Both the position numbers and the translations under genes were made by a program. From Pyrus communis (lineage: Eukaryota > Streptophyta > Magnoliopsida > Rosales > Rosaceae): a stretch of DNA of 64,000 nucleotides. The notes beneath the pieces were generated by a model. That model had not been told where the DNA came from, searched no databases, and saw only the letters and a program-made list of their open reading frames with translations. This document shows positions 59,241 to 64,000 of the stretch, piece after piece (position 1 is the stretch's first letter; the number at the start of each line of letters is the position of its first letter). Location: assembly GCF_963583255.1 (NCBI RefSeq), contig NC_084804.1:20962061-21026060 (forward strand), in the 5' to 3' direction.

Positions 59241-59671
59241 TAGTCGATGATGAGTTGAGCTTATGACACATTAATTTTGTTGGAGTTGTGAAGGTTGGGT
59301 TTTATAAAGCCTTAGGGTGTATAATTGGTATTTTAAAACTTTGTTTCCATGTTTTTGGGCTGGGCTTTAGTTGTTTTTATGTTTTTGTCTTTCCTTGACA
59401 TGTTTTAAAACTAGTGGAGTTCCTTGAAATATAATGAAAGTTTTTGTCTCTATATATAAAGCTTTCAAGAAATTTACAACTTGTAGGTGGCTTAACCACC
59501 ATTGGGGAAAAAAAAGGAATGGAGGTTTTCACGCTGCAAACCAAGATACCCTTCCTTTTCTCTAGCAAACACAATTGAAGCTTCAGCGAATCCAATCAAT
59601 GTTTTTTTCTCTTTCTTGTTTCTATGAAAACTTGGGTCCAATCAATCAGAAAAGAGAGTGGTGTGAATTGG
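59241..59671. other. Spacer, possible promoter-like sequence
   Basis: Contains 'ctctatatataaagc' (59450-59464), a good TATA-like motif, followed by 'accaccattgggg'. No coding sequence follows before the Copia LTR. It could be part of an unrecognised LTR or a gene 5' end. Confidence 0.35.
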
Positions 59672-59988
59672 TGTTGACAGGAGAATATGTAAAACTTAAG
59701 TATGTTGAGGGTTTCACTTCAATTGCATACCCCATCAATACTAGGATGCATGTATTTATAATAATCTCAAGGTTACAGCATGGGTTTGAAAACCCTAGAT
59801 ACAAGGAACTTTTCAAAGTTTAAAAGTACAAACAAAAAGCTATAAAGATTACATGCCCAGCTTAGATCACAAAAGATATTTGAAAAACAAATCCTATAAA
59901 CTAGGAATGGCTGAAAGGATAAGAGTTTGAACTAAATCAAACTCCTCAAGGTGCGGTGATAACAGCTTCATATTGACTTCGTCTAACA
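59672..59988 (-). repeat. 3' LTR of Copia 2
   Basis: 317 bp, TGTTGACAG...GTCTAACA. Boundaries are inferred from TG/CA ends and the adjacent G tract, because the partner LTR is outside the window. Confidence 0.65.
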
Positions 59989-60008
59989 GCCCCCCCCCCC
60001 CCCCCGCG
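59989..60008 (-). other. Polypurine tract of Copia 2 (16 G)
   Basis: Sixteen consecutive C on the plus strand (59990-60005), so a 16-G run on the element's strand, one base from the 3' LTR. Unusually long. Confidence 0.75.
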
Positions 60009-61450
60009 CAAGCTAATAGGTAGAGGAACAACTGGAAGCTTGGATACTAACAACTTGAACCTAGATGAAGACAAACCCTTGGTAAACATATCAGCGCGCT
60101 GATCCTGTGAACATAAATAATTAACCAATAATTCACAACGAACCACCTTCTCCCTTACATAATGGTAATCAACCTCCAAATGTTTAGTTCATGAATGAAA
60201 TACGGGATTCGAGGCTAGGGCAATCGAAGATATGTTGTTACACCATATTTGTGGTCGCGCAAGATGTAAATGAAGATCCTTGAATAAAGATCTTAACCAT
60301 GAAAGCTCAACAGCCGTGTAAGCCAATTGTCTGTACTCGGCTTCAGCACTCGAACCAAGATAAACATAAAATCCAGGACACCAGGTTCGAACCAAGATAA
60401 ACACAAAATCCACCAGTTGAATGTCATGTATCCGGATTCCCTGCATAGTAAGCATCGGAGAAAGCTGAAAGTTAAATAGTTCCTAGCTTATACAAAAGAC
60501 CATGATTATGTATGGCCTTCAAGTAACGAAGAATTCATTTCATTGCCATCCAGTGAATGGTTGTGGGAGCATGCATATACTAGCACACTTGGTTGACCAC
60601 ATATGATAAATCTAGGCGAATAATTGTGAGATATTGTAGGGCACCCACAACACTACAACATACCTCTGGTTTATCAAATGGATTACCAACATACGCACTG
60701 CCTGAAAGAGTGGAGATCGGCTTTGCTTCAGTAAATTTGGTGTGTGTTAGTATGTCCAACACATACTTAGATTAACTAAGGTGCATCTGAGTACCATCAT
60801 ACTTGACTTCCACACCCAAAAAATAATTGAGTGGTTCTAAATCTTTCTTAAAGAATAAGATGCCCAACCTTCATATCAACCTGGACATCTGTTAAGAACT
60901 ATTTCTAGTGATTCAGATATTGTCCATGTAGATTAAAAGTATTAAGTACACATATTTCTGATTGAATACAAACAAACTATAGTCGCATGTTGATTCTTGA
61001 AATCCAAGTTGAAGCAAGTCGAAGCATCTTTGAAACCAGACCCTAGATGTTTGTTTAAGGCTTGATACTCCACTGAAGCTTACATACATGATTGGGCAAC
61101 TGTTTGTCAACAAACCCCAAAGGTTGGCACATATACACTTCTTCATTTAAGAAACCATGTAGAAAAGCATTTTGGACGTCAAGTTGCATAACCTGCCATC
61201 CTTTTGATACCGCAAGACTGAGAACAAGCCAGATCGTGCTATGTTTAACAACTTAGCTGAAGGTTTCGGTGCAATCCACACCAGCCTTCTGATGAAACCC
61301 ATTCGCCACAAGCCGAGCCTTATAGCGCTCAATTGTACCATCTGCATAGCGCTTCACCTTGAACACCCACTTGTTCGAAAGTAAATTCATCTGTGGATTG
61401 AAAGGAACCAAACTCCAAGTCCCACATCATTGCAGAGCATTAAACTCCTG
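60009..61450 (-). pseudogene. Copia 2 RT and RNase H
   Basis: Minus strand: 'VYVPTFGVC'-like and 'CFDLLQLGFQESTCDYSLFVF', then 'LILLIYMDNI' (active site YMDN for YVDD, 60915-60940), 'AVELSWLRSLFKDL', 'AEYRQLAYTAVE' (60355), 'WCNNISSIALASNPVFHS' and 'DQRADMFTKGLSSSRFKLL' at the end. Several stops. Confidence 0.82.
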
Positions 61451-61597
61451 AACCATGGTGTTCCTCCATTTTTGGGACTTAACAACCTAAGTGAAACATG
61501 TTGGTTCAATAGAAGACTTGTTAATAGTGACAATTATAGCATATTTAGGGTTCAGTTTTTGAATTCCAAACTTGGATCTTATGACCATACGATGCTG

Positions 61598-62760
61598 TTA
61601 AGGTGCTAGAGCATCAGGCAACACTGGCACAGGTTCTATAGATACTTCGACTTGCTCATTTGAGGGTAGGGTAAGCTGTATGGAAGAGGACAACATTTGT
61701 GTTTCAAGATTGAGACGTGGTAAGTCGAAGGTAGAGTTTAGGTCAGGTTGTAATTGTGCGGGGTTTGTGGCAATAGAGGTGTTATTAGTTTGTTGGTTGG
61801 CAGGTTGCACGGCAAGTGGAAAAGTATGTGGTTGAGGCAAGGTAGGACAAGTAGGCAAATCAAATGCAAATAACAACTTAGGGGAGTGAAAGTTACCTAT
61901 GGTATTGACGTTCTCTGAAGAAGATGTGAGTCCCTTAAAAGGGAAAGAGTCCTCATCGAATAGGACATGGCAAGACAAGTAAATTCGTATCGTGGACAAG
62001 TCCAAGCATTTGTAGCCTTGATGATTCAGTGAATAGCCTAAGAAAATACAAGCTTTTGATTTAGATTGAAGTTTATTTTGTGTGTAGGGCACTAACCATG
62101 GAAAGCATCAACATCCAAAAAACTTTAACATGTCATACTTTGGTTTTTGTCGAAACAATTTCTCATAAGGTGACACATTGGATAAAATTTTAGTTGGCAG
62201 CATATTTATCAAATATGTTGCAGTAGAACGTGCATCCAACCAAAATTTATTAGGCATGTGGGATTGAGAAAGTATAACTACGCTTGTTTCAACAATATGT
62301 CGATGTTTTCGTTCTGCAATTCCATTTTGTTCAGGATGTTTAGGGCATGAAAAACATTGTGAAATTCCATTTGCAGTGAGAAACTTCTAAAAGAGCATGA
62401 CTTTTATACCCTCCACCTTCATCACATTGGAGGGTTTTAATTGAAAGATTAAATCTATTTTTTACACTAGCCTTGAATTTTACAAAAAATTTCAAAGACT
62501 TCACTTTTGTTTTTCATGGGAAAAATCCAAGAGTAATGAGAATAATCATCCACAAACAACACATAATAACGAAAACCTTCATTAGAAATAATTAGGGAAA
62601 ACCACACATCCGAGTGCAAAAGTTGCAAGGGAAATTGAGAAACAGACTAAGACACTTTGAAAGGTAACCTAGTACTATTTCCTAAGGGACATGACTCACA
62701 AAAGCTTGCATCAGTGGTACCATGAATTTGTACCAATTTATTTGAAACTAAAAACGTAAT
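61598..62760 (-). pseudogene. Copia 2 integrase and linker
   Basis: 'SKACIFLGYSLNHQGYKCLD' and 'YLSCHVLFDEDSFPFKG' (62092-61930) mark the integrase C-terminal part, followed by a Pro/Thr/Asn-rich linker to RT. The core upstream (62100-62760) is readable in pieces on the minus strand ('HPEQNGIAERKHRHIVET'-like near 62330-62280) with frameshifts. Confidence 0.75.
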
Positions 62761-63089
62761 TATTGAATTGGCAGGATCACCAAGCCGAGCATGCCATTTC
62801 TGGACTGAACACTGAATCCCTACAAAGGCTGAAATTGGATACTTGAGTTGTCCACTGCCAATTGGAAATAGGTATAACCCAGTCTCACATCTCCCTCGAA
62901 AAAGCGTCTTCCGGGTCTTGAGGTCCTTAACAAGGAAAAAATAAGGGAAAATTAGTAGGTAGCAATGGTTGTCTAAAGTGAACCTATGGGCAGATATTAT
63001 ATCTTAGGAAGCAGTGGGACAGTGAAGGATATTACGTAAATCAAATGAGCAAGTTTTAGTATGTAGTTGATTTGAACTAGCGTGAGAGA

Positions 63090-63207
63090 AAGAGATGCAA
63101 GAGTCCTTACCTACACCTCCAATAGTATCATTACCATTGTACTCTTTGAGATTGACCAAAGTTTGAATTTCAGGAGTGATATGAGCATTAGCACCGGTGT
63201 CAAGTAG
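63090..63207 (-). pseudogene. Copia 2 protease site
   Basis: Minus strand reads 'LDTGANAHITPEIQTLVNLK' then 'GNDTIGGVGKD': the D-T-G-A catalytic loop of Copia proteases. One stop lies just before it. Confidence 0.78.
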
Positions 63208-64000
63208 TCAGGTACCATTCGGTTGCTTATTCAAGGTGATATGTGATGAGGACATTGTTGTGAGCCTCTTGGTAGGAATCCGACCTTTATAAACAACATT
63301 CATCATTTGGTAGCAATCAAGAGCAGGATGACCTGGTTTGCCACAAATTTGGCAAATAATAAACTTACCTGGACAAGGAAATCTCTCACCATTAACTGGC
63401 TGGTCATGCTGGTTGTTGTTGTTGCAAGGATTGTATCCTCGTTGATTGGAAGGAAGTCCACGATTGGACGGGGATGCACCTCTCCCAATTCCACCCAAGC
63501 GCTCTCCACCATAGCCTCAAGCAGAAACAAAGGTGTTAACAAGTGGATTTTGGTCCATCATTTTGCGCTCAGTAGTCAATAGAAGTGCCTCAAAAGTGGG
63601 ATAAGTTACAGGTGAATCCCAAGCTTGAGCAGCACTTACCGTCATTTCAAAGGTAGGTCCGAGATTGTTCAACATAATCTGCATGAGTTCATCATCATTC
63701 ACTGGTTGCCCCGCTAGGGCAAGGTTATCGGCGATGGCATTCATGCAATCCAGATAATCTGTGATAGAGAGATCACCTTTTTTGGTCTGCAGCAACTCAT
63801 TTCTCAAAAACAAAATTCTAATTTGTGAGGTGGAGGCATACCTCTACTCCAAAGCTTCCAAGTGGCTCAAGCAGTACTCTTACTTGCCAAGACAAAGAGT
63901 ATAGAGGCAATCAAGGAGCCATTTATCTAACTGAGGATTGTTTGATCTTGTTGAACCCACGCAATGTATGTAAGAGTCACAGTGGTCACGCCAGGCAAGT
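63208..64000 (-). pseudogene. Copia 2 gag (partial)
   Basis: Minus strand. The UBN2-type domain continues past the window edge ('YIAWVQQDQTILSQ', 'SIADYL'-like 'LSITDYLDCMNAIADNLALA', 'DELMQIMLNNLGPTF', 'TTERKMMDQ'). A Gly/Asn-rich stretch and the zinc knuckle 'CQICGKPGHPALDC' (about 63350-63310) follow in a shifted frame. Confidence 0.85.

Larger units (their letters stand above)
59672..64000 (-). mobile_element. Copia element 2, runs off the window
   Basis: The 3' LTR is at 59672-59988. Internal minus-strand order is gag (64000-63208), protease (63207-63090), integrase, RT and RNase H. The 5' LTR would lie beyond 64000. Stops and frameshifts throughout. Confidence 0.85.

Overview
This is nuclear DNA of a eudicot plant. 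It has intron-bearing LRR and IST1-type genes, plant tRNA-iMet-primed Copia elements, TRIM/SINE/RTE remnants, Mutator-type MITEs and AT-rich spacers. The style of the Ty3 elements and of the plant-mobile-domain (PMD) genes reminds me of Rosaceae (apple/pear type), but that is inference. No bacterial, organellar or viral genome is present, and I found no RNA gene or CRISPR array.

Only one gene looks intact: an LRX-related leucine-rich-repeat protein (two exons, 22906-24323). A decayed 3' fragment of a paralogue lies about 20 kb upstream (1932-2405). A second host gene, an IST1-like (ESCRT/MVB) gene, survives as fragments at 52863-58380, with a complete Copia element inside one exon. Nearly everything else is nested transposable elements.

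Layout: 1-7070 holds AT-rich spacer, a foldback element, the LRR fragment, a three-deep MITE nest (2947-3790), a 1.4 kb Mutator-like element carrying a DM13/DOMON-type gene fragment (4552-5975), a CACTA terminus and a small MITE. 7071-18752 is a minus-strand Ty3/gypsy element that carries a PMD gene on the opposite strand and has lost integrase. 18753-22140 holds a Copia remnant, LINE scraps, and an RTE-type LINE interrupted by a TRIM that is itself interrupted by a MITE. 22600-27565 holds the LRR gene, a second TRIM, a (TC)66 microsatellite and LTR-like sequence. 27566-44378 is a second, different minus-strand Ty3/gypsy element, again with an antisense PMD gene; its RNase H region is split by a 5.2 kb non-coding LTR element with a perfect TTCCA duplication (34386-39593). 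44379-52375 holds two plus-strand L1-type LINEs in tandem. 52863-58380 holds the IST1-like fragments split by a Copia element (52928-57939, ACAAG duplication). 58650-59240 is a 34-bp minisatellite. 59672 to the window end is another Copia element, cut by the window edge.

The most notable pattern is that two separate Ty3 elements each carry a PMD gene in antisense orientation between the pol end and the 3' LTR, reading away from the LTR. Almost every transposon reading frame has stops or frameshifts, so I call them pseudogenes.
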